Positions 47,526 through 59,260 of a stretch of 64,000 nt of DNA are shown here, in pieces. The notes beneath the pieces were generated by a model. It was not told the origin of the DNA, ran no database searches, and worked only from the letters and a program-made list of their open reading frames with translations. Position 1 is the first letter of the stretch, and each line of letters starts with the position of its first letter. A program made the translations under genes and the position numbers. The stretch is from Pseudoscleropodium purum (Eukaryota; Streptophyta; Bryopsida; Hypnales; Brachytheciaceae): NCBI GenBank assembly GCA_963969395.1, contig OZ017795.1:4030001-4094000 (forward strand). Direction: 5' to 3'.

Positions 47526-50188
47526 CTACAAACGTGTACAGGAGAGGTCAAAGTCATCGGGCGCATGATTCAAAAGCCATGAACTGAGAGTTCTTTTTGA
47601 GTCTAAGCTGTTCATAGACGCCAATTCGTACATACTGCACAAATTAAGAACCATCGTCTCATTCAAAGTGGACCGAGGACTAGCTTGCAGTGAGTCCTCA
47701 AGGACAGATGTTGCACCGACAAGCTCCCGCTGATACATCAAACAAAGTGCCTGCCAAATACAAGTGCGGGTGCTTTAGTACCACACATTACTGAGAACTG
47801 ACGAGCCTATGTCAGTGCAGAGTCAATAACCCTTTTCGAAAAAGATAGAAAATAGTCCGACAAACAAAATAGTGAATCACTGGTTGCATTCATGGAAAAA
47901 TTTACACATCTAGCAGCATGCAATAGAACAGAGCGTTTAGTGTAACTTTACATAATTGGCAAGGCTACACATTTGACACTCGGCAAACACGTATCTGAAT
48001 AGCTCACCTTGTTGTTTGCAGAAACCGTGTCATAAGGGCTTCTACTCAAGACAGTGGTAAATTCCTCAAAGGCCTTGGTGTACTGCTTCTCGGCAAAGTG
48101 AAGAAGGCCCCGATTCCGTCCTGCCATGTTCAAGAGCTTCTCGTCCACCGTATCTGAGAGAAGCGCATCCACCTTAGAGAAGGTTTGCTGAGCTCCCCCA
48201 AGGTCACCAAGCTGGAGCTGAACATAACCTACCTTTGACAGGAGATCTGGATCTGTAGGGGACCTGCGGGAAAACTGGTGTCATAATCATATATATTCTG
48301 GAAAAACTAACAATCCTTACCCATCAGAAAATGATGTGAACACTAAGTGCAGACTTCAACTAACCTGGCTAGGAGCTGATTCATCCACTGCAGCGCCACA
48401 ATATACTGCTTCTGAAATAAATGATGACCCACAAGGGCATACACAACAGTGTCCTTCCGCTTCATCCACGTGAGAACCAACTTTCCCTTAACAGTGGTAT
48501 CACTAGCCATGAACTCCCCAAAGTCTTCTTCCTCTTCGGTAGTTCCAACCTCCTCCACAAGAGTCTCTTCGCCAGAGTCTTCCCGTTCAGCAGGAGCATC
48601 CTCAGCCATATCAACATCCTCGTTGGAAGGGGAATCAGTAATGGCTTGTCCTAACGACAACGAAGTATCTTCAGTGTCAGATCCAATCGATTGCAAAGAT
48701 TCAACCTGGTCATACACACATGACTTATGAGTTGTGATGAGTAAAAGTAGGCTCAACTTGGAAGAGATTTGGATCAGTAGAAGGTTGCAAAAAAATTGGA
48801 GGTAACGCAAAATATCCCAGAGTGTCACATCGCAACCTAAACAAGTTTAAAAAAAGAGACTTTCGAGACGTGTTTCAACTATATTAACTGAAAGATCAAC
48901 GAGCAGCATATTTCCTAAGTGATGATTCACAAGTTATGAGAACTTACTCTCGAATTGCAAAAATCCAAGAGAGCATACAGTCGTTCTATAGTGGTAACCG
49001 TTTGCCCATTGCGATGAGGAAGCTCAGCGTGCATCCATCTCAGCGCAAAAGGCACCATTGAGCCTGTAACAGAGAAATCGAAGGAATCAACGAGCAAGGC
49101 AAATACAAAAACTCACGTACTTAACTGCATCTGCAAAAGTTTTCAGCGAACAGAACGTTTCTGGAGTCCACAATTTCCGAACCCCAAAAGGTTACCTGAT
49201 TTATCAGGATACACGGAAGGATACTCTTCATAACGATATTTCGTAGAATCGAGATTACCCACAGCTGCCAATTCATCGGCAGCAGCACCATAACTTCGAA
49301 GCTTCATTAATGCCAGGAGATGATAAGTAGCGTAATTTAGCTCTTCAACTGGAGTCGTCAAAGAGCCTCGTACCTTTGCACCCTTCACCCTGTCAACTAA
49401 CACTCTCCATGCCCCTTGTCTCTGCACCATAAATGGGAGAAATCGTTTAAAAGCGCCATTCCTTGAAGCCCAACACAACCATAATCCACAAGTCCCCCGC
49501 AGCAGTCCATATTTAATCAAAACTTCAGATCAAATCCATGAACCAATAAATAGGAGATATATAAACAACCCAGAGAACTAGTTGCAAATGCGTTGAGAGT
49601 AAATGCTAAAAGACAGGACAAAGACACAGACACGAGTTATACCGCGAGCTTGCGTAAGCTGGGAAGCTCAGAAGAGACTTGAAACGAGCGGCTGCCGTAC
49701 GAGAGGGGACTGGGATTCTGTGCAGCAGTTCTAGCAGAAGTAACAGCCTCCGGAGAATTTGAGAAAGTTTGTGTTGTGGAAGCCGCGGATGCAGTTGGGA
49801 ACTTCGACGGTGACACACCGTCTTCTTCATCATCGTCGCTGAGAGGATGGTTGCCCATGAGAGGATGCTTCACAGCTTCCGTTGCGCCATTCCCCTCTTC
49901 AGCATGGAACAATCCCCATGGCTGGCCAAAATTGGATATAAAGCTTGGCTTTGGAGAGGTCAAAGATGCAGATCGCGTTGCCGAAGAGGGCGAAACAGGG
50001 GTAGTAGACAGTGGCGATTTAATCCTCCCGTCATTAGCAACCTCGTGACCAGGTTTGAAAGAAGGAGAAGATATGTCTTGCAAGGGGGACGTGGTCGATG
50101 CAGGTGGTCGAGGAATCCGTAAAGGGTCCGCCATAAAAGTCTCGAAATTGTCCCCCGACGTTGCAGACGACGGAGAATGCTCTTCCAT
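47526..50188 (-). CDS. TRAPPC12: TRAPPC12-like TPR protein of the TRAPP complex
   Basis: A complete six-exon gene: 50188-49643, 49421-49196, 49063-48948, 48705-48365, 48263-48008 and 47750-47526. All introns are GT..AG (221, 132, 242, 101 and 257 bp), phases agree, and the product is 569 aa. Residues 1-182 are Ser/Pro-rich and low-complexity. From about 183 come helical repeats (RQGAWRVLVDRVKGAK...; EELNYATYHLLALMKLRSYG). Residues 303-361 form an acidic insert ending EEEEDFGEF. Residues 370-569 hold TPR-type pairs (DLLSKVGYVQLQLGDLGGAQ; NRGLLHFAEKQYTKAFEEF) and the family-typical tail VLNLCSMYEL...DDFDLSCTRL. By family, it is a subunit of a Golgi-associated TRAPP tethering complex acting in membrane traffic. 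Start choice: first Met giving the full N-terminus. A 12-codon upstream ATG frame (50245-50207) would precede it unless spliced out. Confidence 0.93.
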
Positions 50189-50990
50189 GATGAAACTGCG
50201 AGTGTCTCAATGGGACAGAATAGAGCCTCCTACAGTCAATTGCATCTCCCAAGTCTCCAAACCGCCCTTCTAAATAACCTGGAACTCCGAAAACGTCCTA
50301 GCAATCTTTCAATACACGGACGTAAAACCCTAAATTAAAACGGATAGCCAAAAGACAGAGCATTGCAGGTATAATTCAACTCGGAACACACAAAATCTAA
50401 ACAAGTGGATCCCGTACCCTGCAATCCATTCCTTCCGCCACAAAACGCCATAAACACACAAAATTCATGAAACTACTAGGGTTAGGGGAACTTACAGTAA
50501 ATTAGCAATCGGTCAGGAACCTGCTCCAAACAGAATGCATAGCTTCACAATACCGCAATTTATTCCATCATCCTCGTCGATCTGCACACCCGAAAGCCTG
50601 AACGCACCAATGACCCACCAAACGATCCCTAATTGGTCCCAACCTCCTTCACGAGAACCTAATCATTCGTGCTGCAACAAGGGACAGGAGCTACACAACG
50701 GGGACCCGCTAGTCGAAAACAGAAATGGCGATGTGATCATCGAAATAATTCAAGTGAATTTTGAGCGACCAATGCGGGAAACGTGGTCCTGCTTGGCGTG
50801 GCGATGATGGAGTTCATGTTTTCGGAGCAATTTTGAAGTTCCTGCAACACAGACTGCATAACTGAGTTGAAGGTCGAGTAGAGCGATGAACGTTCCTAAC
50901 GTTCCCCAAAGCGTTCTCAAGTTCCTTTCAATACTTTCAATAGGTACTAGTGTGCCCCGTGCCATTGCCACAATATAATAAAGTAAAAGT
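50189..50990 (-). promoter_or_regulatory. Upstream region and possible 5' UTR intron of TRAPPC12
   Basis: A GTAAGT donor on the minus strand begins at 50495, with candidate acceptors at 50419 (GCAG) and 50230 (TGTAG), so a 5' UTR intron is possible. Two telo-box-type words, AAAACCCTAAA at 50325-50335 and CTAGGGTTAGGGG at 50475-50487, lie within it. Telo-boxes are common near starts of plant housekeeping genes. A 90-codon plus-strand frame here is not supported as a gene. Confidence 0.45.
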
Positions 50991-52536
50991 AATTTTTTAA
51001 TTCATAAAAACTTCGAAATTCTATATTCTTTCTGCTGTGAGTGGGAACTCTGCAAAACAAAAAATTTGCACCCCTCCTTCATTGAGGGCTTTCCAACACT
51101 ACTATGAACATAACCGAGATACATACAATTCTAACAAATAAAACAAATAAAAAATCTAATTTAATGTATAGAGACTACCAATCACTTCTATTGCAATTGG
51201 GCATAAGGTAGTGAGCAAATTTTTTTTTTCATTTTTTATGAAGTGCCAAAGTGGTGATATAAAATGTTATAGTGGTGACCCAAATGTCAACATTCATCTA
51301 TACATTGGATAGAAAATATCACATTGGCACATATCACATACCTCTAATTCTTTTTTCATCCACAATTTTTTTTAATTTGAAGTTTTTTGGCATAAAACTT
51401 CATGATTTTTAACCATTTTTTAGCCAAATTAAATTTTTTGGGTGCAATCTGGCACTATTTCACCCCCAAAAAAGTACTTGTAATAAGCATAGTTACTATT
51501 ACATGACAAATTCATTTACACTAGTATACTCTTGTGCCATTGGCTTATAACTCAAAAATTCATAACTTTAATACTATATATTCAAACACTATAAAACAAA
51601 GTCCACGCACCTCTCTTCGCAGAGAATTTTCTAATGGTACTAAGAATGTCTTTAGGGGACACACAATCCAAAAGATCCATAATTTAGGATCATCTAAGAT
51701 CCAATAATAATTCTAAAACCCATAACTTCCACACCATATATCCAAATGCTACGAAACAAAGTCCATGCACCCCTTCTCAATGAGAGCTTTCCAATGGTAC
51801 ATGAACAAGATTATGGACACACAATTCCAAAAATTTCACTATAATAAACAAAACAAAAAACCTAATTTAGTGTATAGATGTATAGATTATGCCTTCTCTC
51901 AAAGTGAAAGAGAATTTCAATGCACTTAGCATGCATTAATTGGACCATGTATAATAGGATATGAATTTTTAGGTGCTTTAAAAACCAAATGTACCATAAT
52001 CAGCTTTGTTGAGATGGTACACAATAGGATTTGTTCTCAACCAGCATGCTATTTCAAGCGATTTTAAAGAAATTTGAACTATGTGTTGTTCTAAACTTTC
52101 ATTATAGATTGATGAAAAAGAATATAAAAATATCATTTCATCTTCCAATAACAATAATAATTTTTGACACCAGAAGAACATTTAAATATTCTCCTTCATA
52201 AAATAGGACGGTTTGGAAGTATTGATCTTAATATCCTTGCATAAAAAGCTTGTTCTTAAATGTTTAAAAAATTAAAACTTTGAAGAAAAGAATGCTTGAT
52301 CCAATAGAATGATTACATATTTTATGTAGTCATATGCCTCATTTTTGCACAAATTCAAATCTATTTTAAACTTGTTCATGATAAAAAAGGAAACCTAATT
52401 ATTCCAAAAGCTATTGATTACAATTGTACTTCATCATCTCAAAAAAACTTAGATTGAAATTTGACTGATCTCTTAGAGAACTAAACATTTGTGGCAAGGT
52501 GATTGAGATTAAGTTAGACTCCATATTTGCTTCATA
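50991..52536. other. AT-rich intergenic DNA
   Basis: Phrases such as CATAACTTC-CACACCATATA with AAACAAAGTCCA (about 51600 and 51755) are duplicated, indicating an old repeat of about 150 bp. No gene was seen. Confidence 0.5.
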
Positions 52537-52674
52537 CTAGTAGAAAATTCAGTTTTTTTGTTGATTTGGTCGTGTTGATTTGGTTCACTTTTTTGTTGAT
52601 TTTTGTTCAAATCAACAGAAAAGTGAACCACATCAACGTGACCAAATCAACAAAAAAACTGAATTTTCTATTAG
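52537..52674. mobile_element. Second foldback element
   Basis: A palindrome with arms of about 66 bp, roughly 95% matched, around a centre of a few bases near 52606. Outer ends are CTAGTAGAAAATTC and GAATTTTCTATTAG. Inner words TTGTTGATTTGG and CCAAATCAACAA mirror each other. No target duplication was found. It is unrelated in sequence to the foldback at 23.5 kb. Confidence 0.82.
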
Positions 52675-53046
52675 AATTCTAAATTTTTTTCAAATGTGTA
52701 CCTAATAAGATTTAAAACTCAATGGTAGAAAGATGTTAATTCATGTAAGGTAGGAGGTCCATGAAGTGCTTGGGTTCTAATTAAAAGTGTACTATGATAC
52801 ATTTTGCTTTCTCATTATACTAACAATGTATAAATGATGGACATTTCAAGACACAGGCTCCAACTAAGACTAAACATGATCATCATGTTTCAACTTCAAA
52901 AATTCTTAACTAATTCCACAAAACTCCAAAAAATATGAATTGATGTGTGTTAGATGCTAATTCTATTTGCCTTTGAAGGAAATTTTAATAAAACCTATTT
53001 TAGGAAATATAACCTCTCTAAATGAATTATTTGACCTCAAATGGAC
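52675..53046. other. AT-rich intergenic DNA
   Basis: Nothing recognised. Confidence 0.45.
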
Positions 53047-53335
53047 CATTAGAAGAGTTTTGGGGGGTCCAAAAGCTTGTTTCGGGCCTATTCCCCCCAG
53101 CTGTTCCCTACAACGAGGGGAATGGCCCATTGTCAGAATTTTGTTTTTTATAAAAAATAAAAATAAAAATAAAATTTAGTCTCCAAATTAAAAAAAAAAT
53201 TAATAAATAAATAAATAATTGGTTAATGACCTGGCAAGGTCTCGACCTTGTCAGACCGCTACGCCAAACCTGTTTCTTACATTTGCAGGCTGTGATAACT
53301 CACAGGCATCCAAAGGCCCCAAAAATCTTCTAATG
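53047..53335. mobile_element. CATTAG-family MITE
   Basis: The left end is CATTAGAAGAGTTTTGGGG and the right end CCCCAAAAATCTTCTAATG, 289 bp. It is the closest relative of the 35.0-kb copy and in the same orientation. It is non-coding. Confidence 0.87.
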
Positions 53336-53626
53336 CTTTTATGGACCTCCTAACTTGGAGCAAAAAAATTGTTGCAAGAAGGACCAAGAGTTTGTTGTTC
53401 TTGTCAAGTAAGGATGAAAAAAAAATTTATATTTCAAACATTATAATCTTTCAATCCATATGCTAAAATGGAGTGAAATTTTTTTGAGACATTTTGGTGG
53501 TAGTCTCATACACTTTTGAATTGTTGAAGTTATTAAAAACAATTTGATTTTTAAGCTTGGTCAATGGAGCAAAAAATGGTAGGTTTTGACAATTTCTCTT
53601 CAAAAACATCCCTAGTCACTTATTGA
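53336..53626. other. AT-rich spacer
   Basis: Nothing recognised. Confidence 0.4.
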
Positions 53627-54186
53627 TTAATTCCTACAAGACTAAGTGGACTTTGAGCAATTGATTGAAAATTCATTAAGCTTTCTATAAAGTCATTTTT
53701 TAATGGATCTTTACGAAAATTTGACACAGGGTGTGGGCATGTACAACTTTGTAGGGAATATATATTTGATTAGGATCAAAAGTTATGTGCTTGAAGTTTT
53801 TTGGGCAAGGTGGTCATCTTGGGGAAGCATGTGAAAAATTTCTCTTTTACCTTTGAAATTTGGTAGGTATGCAAATAACATAATATAGGATGCCATTGTT
53901 AGAAACCAATTGTATGTATAGTGTAAAATCTCATTCTAGGAGGAGATAAAGTTTTCACCCCTTATTGGATAGGGTTGCAAAATAACTCTCTTCTAACTTC
54001 AAAATACTATAAATTTTAAATTTGTGAGTTCAAAGTTTCTAGATAATTTTCCATTCATTTTTGTAATATCTACTATGAATTTGTACACTTTAGTTTTTTA
54101 AAATGATTTAAAAAAATAAAACTATCCAAATAGAGGCAATTTTTGACAATGCATGTCCAAAATGTACTTGGACCTTTCAGGTAAAA
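53627..54186. mobile_element. TTAA-family element fragment, copy G
   Basis: The left end TTAATTCCTACAAGACTAAG resembles that of copy C, and the interior matches parts of copies D and K. The matching sequence breaks near 54186 and may resume after about 55130, which would mean the intervening repeat-rich block was inserted into it. Confidence 0.45.
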
Positions 54187-55130
54187 TTTTTAATATTTTC
54201 AAAAATTTATTTGATAAAGAATGTCACTAGAAAAATAACATTTTCAACACAACCAACTACTATGCAACTAGTGTCTTATATAACTATCATGCAACTAATT
54301 TCTTCTTTATAAGTACCAAATTTAATGTATTTGTTTAATGTCATTGTTTTACAACATTCATACATTGTTTTAGTTGCAAAGCAATCATTCTATAGTTGCA
54401 AAAAACAATTAGGAAATAACTAGTGTCTTGTACAACTATCATGCAACTATAAAATGACCATAGTTGTTTCCTAGTTGCATTTTAGTATACACTGGTTGTT
54501 TCTTAGTTGCTTTCAAAGTTCATTTCCATTTGTCTTATATCAATTGTCTCATATCAATTGTACAGAATATCATCAGATTGGATATATAAGACTCTTAAGT
54601 TGTTGAAGTCTTATAGAAAGAATTTTTTAATAGAATTTTAAGATTTCTATAATTTGTAGAAATAAAAATCTAATTCAAGGAATTTTAAAATCTCTAAAAC
54701 ATAATTTTTGAAATCTAGGAAGAAGGTGGATTTGAGATTTTGAAATCTTCAAAGAAATTGATCTAAAATCCTAGAATGTAGAAAATGATAGATTTGAAAT
54801 TCTAAAATCTAAAAGAACAATAGTTCTAAAATTCTAAAATTTAGAAAGAAAGTAGATATGAAATCTTGAAATCTACAAATCATTGAGATTAATATTTTAA
54901 TATCTACAAATCTTCAAGTTGCAAACAAATTGCAAACAAGTTGTAAACATCAATGTAATTCTTCACATACAATCAGATGACAAAAAACTTTGTATGTAGA
55001 CTACAACTAATGCAACTTGTTCATTGCAACTATGGGTTCTACATTGTCACCTAGTTGTAAATGTCCTATGCAACTACAAAACAAGTTCATTGTAGTCACA
55101 AAATTTGTCATTTTCTCCTAATGTGCTATT
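54187..55130. repeat. Block rich in TGCAACTA words and GATTT-AAATC repeats
   Basis: TGCAACT/AGTTGCA occurs about ten times in two clusters (about 54255-54515 and 54910-55085), flanking a run of degenerate units with GAAATC-TAGAAA-like words (about 54630-54900). The symmetrical layout suggests a transposon with subterminal motifs, but no ends were identified. Confidence 0.5.
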
Positions 55131-56149
55131 TTTAAAAAATACATCATACTTGCAATCTTAAGGACCCATTCTAATGAATTTAGGGTTCAAATTTGAAAGG
55201 AATGGACTTTTAGTAGACTAGCAACTGATGATTAAAGGAAATTCTTAAATAATTAATTCTATATAGTAGGAAAGTTTACAAATTGAATTTTTTTTAATTT
55301 TCAATTTGAATGTGGAAAATTTTACTTAGTTGGTTCCATTAGTGAATATCCATCTTAATAGAGTTGCTGTGAATGTTTTTATTTTTACTTTTTCATTAAA
55401 TTATTTGTCTCTTTTTTTACAAATTATGAAGTCTAACCACATATTTATTCAAAAGTTTGCATTTTTAGAAGGTTCTCCTACTTAAAAATTATTCTATTTT
55501 TATCTTTATATAGTGATATTTTTAAAGATCTATTCATTTTTTTGGCTAGATTTTTAATTTATTAAAATTTAATTCATTTTTAAAGTTTAGAATTTAAAGT
55601 ATTTTAGAATAATCTCAAGTATTGAAGCAAAGACAACAAAATCAAAAGTCTTTTCTTGCAATCAAGCAGAACTACATTATGCCTTGAGAGAATCATGTAA
55701 GAAAAACTCCTTAGAGCTTTCTAATATTGATTTTTTACACTAATTAATCTACAAACAATTTAAATTTCCTTTTTAAGTATTAATTGCTTGCTAGAACAAT
55801 CTCACCATTGACATTAGTGTGTTTTGATTTCATTTGAGAGCTATTGATGGTATATTGTTTTTCCTCTAATCTCATATCTACCTCATCCTAATTTACAATT
55901 TTCATAGAATGAAAATCAAATTTAAGAAAAAACTAGTTATTTTCACTTTAAATGCAGATATTTTACATTGTAATCTTCCGAGGTTTCTAAAATTTCTTTC
56001 ACATATTTTTATATTATTCTAGTGGAAGATCCTATGGTTAAATACAACAATGCTAATATGTGAGTATGAAAATGTAAGTATGTGAGTTTTGAGTAGATAT
56101 ATATAAGTAGATATATTACAACCATTGAAGATGTTCATGATATAAATAC

Positions 56150-56186
<37 letters not shown>

Positions 56187-56246
56187 TACACTATAATTAT
56201 AGTAGATTTCTACAAAATAAACACCTATAAAATAGGTATATAGTCT
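55131..56246. other. AT-rich intergenic DNA with a (TA)n tract
   Basis: It contains a pure TA dinucleotide run of about 27 bp at 56155-56181. Sequence at 55160-55330 resembles the interior of copy D. No gene was seen. Confidence 0.5.
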
Positions 56247-56535
56247 CATTAGAGGAAATTTGAGGTTTGTAAAGGGCCATTTCAGGCCTATTTCTGTTGC
56301 TATTCCCTCGTAGCAAAGGGTATGGCCAACAGTCAAAAAATAAATAAATAAAAAATAAAAAAAGATTTAGTTCTTGAAATGCAAAAAAAGTAAAATTTCA
56401 AAAAAAATTGGAAAGTGATGTGGCACTCTTGCAACCACGTTGGACTACACTGCTAGTAGTGCTCTTAGTGCATTTTTAGTGTTTTTAGGCCATGATAACT
56501 CATAGTCTCTTGTTGGCCTCAAAACTTCTCTAATG
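56247..56535. mobile_element. CATTAG-family MITE, diverged subgroup
   Basis: The left end is CATTAGAGGAAATTTGAGG and the right end CCTCAAAACTTCTCTAATG. It is 289 bp, with the GATGTGGCACTCTTGC block and AT core typical of the family. A TCT trinucleotide on both sides may be a 3-bp target duplication. Confidence 0.78.
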
Positions 56536-58285
56536 TCTAGGCTTATATGCTCACACTCCTAGGCTCACATAATAGCAACCCTCGGGTTAAATATGCAAAT
56601 AAAACAATTTTCAAATTTTTCACTCTTTACAATAGTAATGGTAGTTTTGAGTGTTTTTTTGATGAATAAATGACATTGGGACGTTAGAATTAATATTGTG
56701 TAAGATTGAATGTTGAAACATCTAAAGATTGATGAAACATTAATTTTCTTACAACCTTCTAACAACATGAAGTCATCATATTGACAACATGGAAATAAAA
56801 TAAAATTCAAATAATCAATTATAAGACATAATTGATGTAGAGACATTTAATTATATCTCCATAGTATAGTTGCCTATTTGAGTAAGGTCCTACTCAAACT
56901 TCCTCTCATGTAGCTTTAATAGATGCAATGATTCTTTTCTTCACTCTAAAGCCAATAAAAACCTTGGTATGAAGCCTTTGATCAAACAAGAAGATAAACA
57001 CTTTTCAAACTAATGTACCGGTAGTATGTTTTTCATGTATGGTAGGATGTTGGTCAAATTTTTCATTTCATTGTATTATACACATACAACTTTAGTGTAT
57101 CCAATACCTCATACAGTGTCACTTTCATGCATTATAGTTTGTTGGTTAAGTTCTTGGATCTCACATCCATGCAAGATCTTAATGTACTTAAGTACCTAAT
57201 ATTTACTATACTGATGACTTCTTTTCTCTATCCAATAATACTTTGAACAACTTCATTATATCCAATAGTACTATACATGACTTCTTTGTATTTGAGTGTA
57301 CTACAAAAGGACCAGATGTCCATTTAGCATAGAAAATATATGACATGAAGTTTTGTTGGTGAGAAATAGGAAGAAGGATAATTGAAAAACAAAACATAGA
57401 CCATTCTTGAGAAATTTTGGAATAAAAGATTTTGAAAAGAAATGACTAAACAACAAATGACCTCTTTTATTGTCTAAAAAAATGTGCACAAGGGATAGTT
57501 TTGTGTAATTTTTTTGCAACACAACTTATCTTATTTCTAGTCATTCTTTAATACAAAAAGAGAAAGCTTTATGTGGAAATAAGCCTTCAATATCTTGACA
57601 TAAAGACTAATAGTTTTGAATAACTAAAATTTTCTAAAATTGAAATTTGAGCTTCCAAATTTTTCTCACAATCTCACATTCTACCTACTTTAGTTGTATC
57701 CAACAAGAAAGGGTAAGTGTCTGGCAAAAAGTATGTGGTTCCTTGAAAACAAATATTCAATGTACAAAGGCAATAGGACATGAAACAAAATTATATTTGC
57801 ATTGCTAGGTGCAAACTGAGTTTCAATATTATGTATACATGGCAACCAATAGCAACAAAGTTTTCACGAATCCCTCTAGTACGTGGACTATTCACTTCAT
57901 AGGATATACATTTGGATTTTTGAAAGAGTGGGCAACAATCCTCATATCCAAAGGGCTACAATGAGTTGGAGACCTACAGGACTTGACCACATATTTGTTC
58001 TATAGCTAGGACAATTTTCAATCAAAGTCTCTTTACAAGATGAGGAGAGACCCTTGCATCAAAGGATGATAGCAACAATCCTTTTAAATTGGAAACAAAT
58101 GCTTATTGTCACAAAGAATGATACAAAGATCTATAAATTTCTAGGGTTGTTTATTGATCTAGTGGACCCCTTTGAGGTGCTTTTAGTACAAAAATTTTGG
58201 TAGTTTCAACCTCACTTAATAGGGCTAGTAGAAGATTTGATCCTACCAACCTTTCAATCTGGTTACATGATTGGCCAATCATTCA
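56536..58285. other. AT-rich intergenic DNA, no gene seen
   Basis: Words such as CAATAGTACTATA near 57260 recur at about 61460, suggesting that 56.9-57.6 kb and 61.0-61.8 kb are old diverged duplicates of one another. Confidence 0.45.
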
Positions 58286-58492
58286 TGTTGTAAAACGACA
58301 AGAGTTTTATGCTAAATCTACCATATAGATGATTGAATTAAGAAAAAGAGGGACATAAATATCTATTGCTTAGATAGAGGAAAGAATTGAAGCTTAACTA
58401 ATTTAACTAACTAAGGATTTGAAATTTAAACTAACTTGGTATATCTATATGTTATATCTATACAGAGTAGGAGATTGTCTGTAGTTCCAACA
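58286..58492 (-). repeat. Putative 3' LTR of the copia element
   Basis: The 207-bp segment begins TGTTGGAAC just after the polypurine tract and ends in ACAACA, giving TG..CA with a 5-bp inverted terminus. The end position rests on this terminus alone because no partner LTR was seen. Confidence 0.6.
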
Positions 58493-59260
58493 CTCCCCCT
58501 CAGTTTGCTATTTGTCAAAGTGTTGTATTTAAAATCACTTTGATGTAATTAGGCTTAAGCAACTTTGTTATTTGTGGAAAGTAACTTTGTTTAGTGGTTT
58601 GGTAAAAATATCTGCAATCTATTGTTGTATATGAATAGATAAACTCAACTTAGATTCTCCTTTTTTTTACGTAATCATGGACTAAGTGACAAGTCTCATC
58701 AATATGCTTTGTTTGTCTTTAGAAAGTTGGATTTTTGTCCATCTTTATGTAGCTTTAATTGTCACAATATAAAACAATGCATATTGTTTTATATGTTGAT
58801 GCATCTCTTCAAATATGTTCTACAACCACATGACTTCTTTTGTTGTCTTTGCAAGGCCTCAATACTCTACTTCTAAACTTGACTAATCCACCTCATTTTG
58901 CAAGTTGCTCTTCCAAGAGATATGTGATGTATCAATGCTTATCAGAAAGTGTGAAGTAGATCACCTCTCATCAAGATTGCCTAGTAGTCGTTATCCAAGA
59001 GTCCAAAAGGCATGATATCTCCCCCTTCCAAATAGTGAATGCCTAGATCTAAGGTTCCCTTGAGGTAGCAAATGATGTGAATTATGGGAAAGATAATAAA
59101 TCATGATATCATCAACAATAATGATGCTAGTATATATGTGTGATAACCCACAAATAAGCTAATCTTTAATCCAAAATTGGAAGAAGTAGTTTTCAACACC
59201 ATGACTCTCAAAGAATGATATAAGGGAGAGACAATTTTTTAACTCTAATTTCTTGTTGTC
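58286..59260 (-). mobile_element. Degraded Ty1/copia retrotransposon, 3' part
   Basis: On the minus strand, broken frames read copia Pol words in order: an IIIVDDIMI reverse-transcriptase active-site variant (about 59101-59130), an EGGDIMPFGLL and ISWKS RNase H region (about 59030 to 58905), then HLVHDYVKKG and ADIFTKPLNKV (about 58700-58590). A polypurine tract, AGGGGGAG (58500-58493), directly precedes a putative 3' LTR that starts TGTTG and ends CAACA (58492-58286, 207 bp). Many stops and frameshifts are present, so the element is dead. The 5' part and 5' LTR were not found. Confidence 0.82.

Noticed and set aside
49776..50122. Plus-strand frames of 90-91 codons
   Set aside because: Antisense shadows of the first TRAPPC12 exon.
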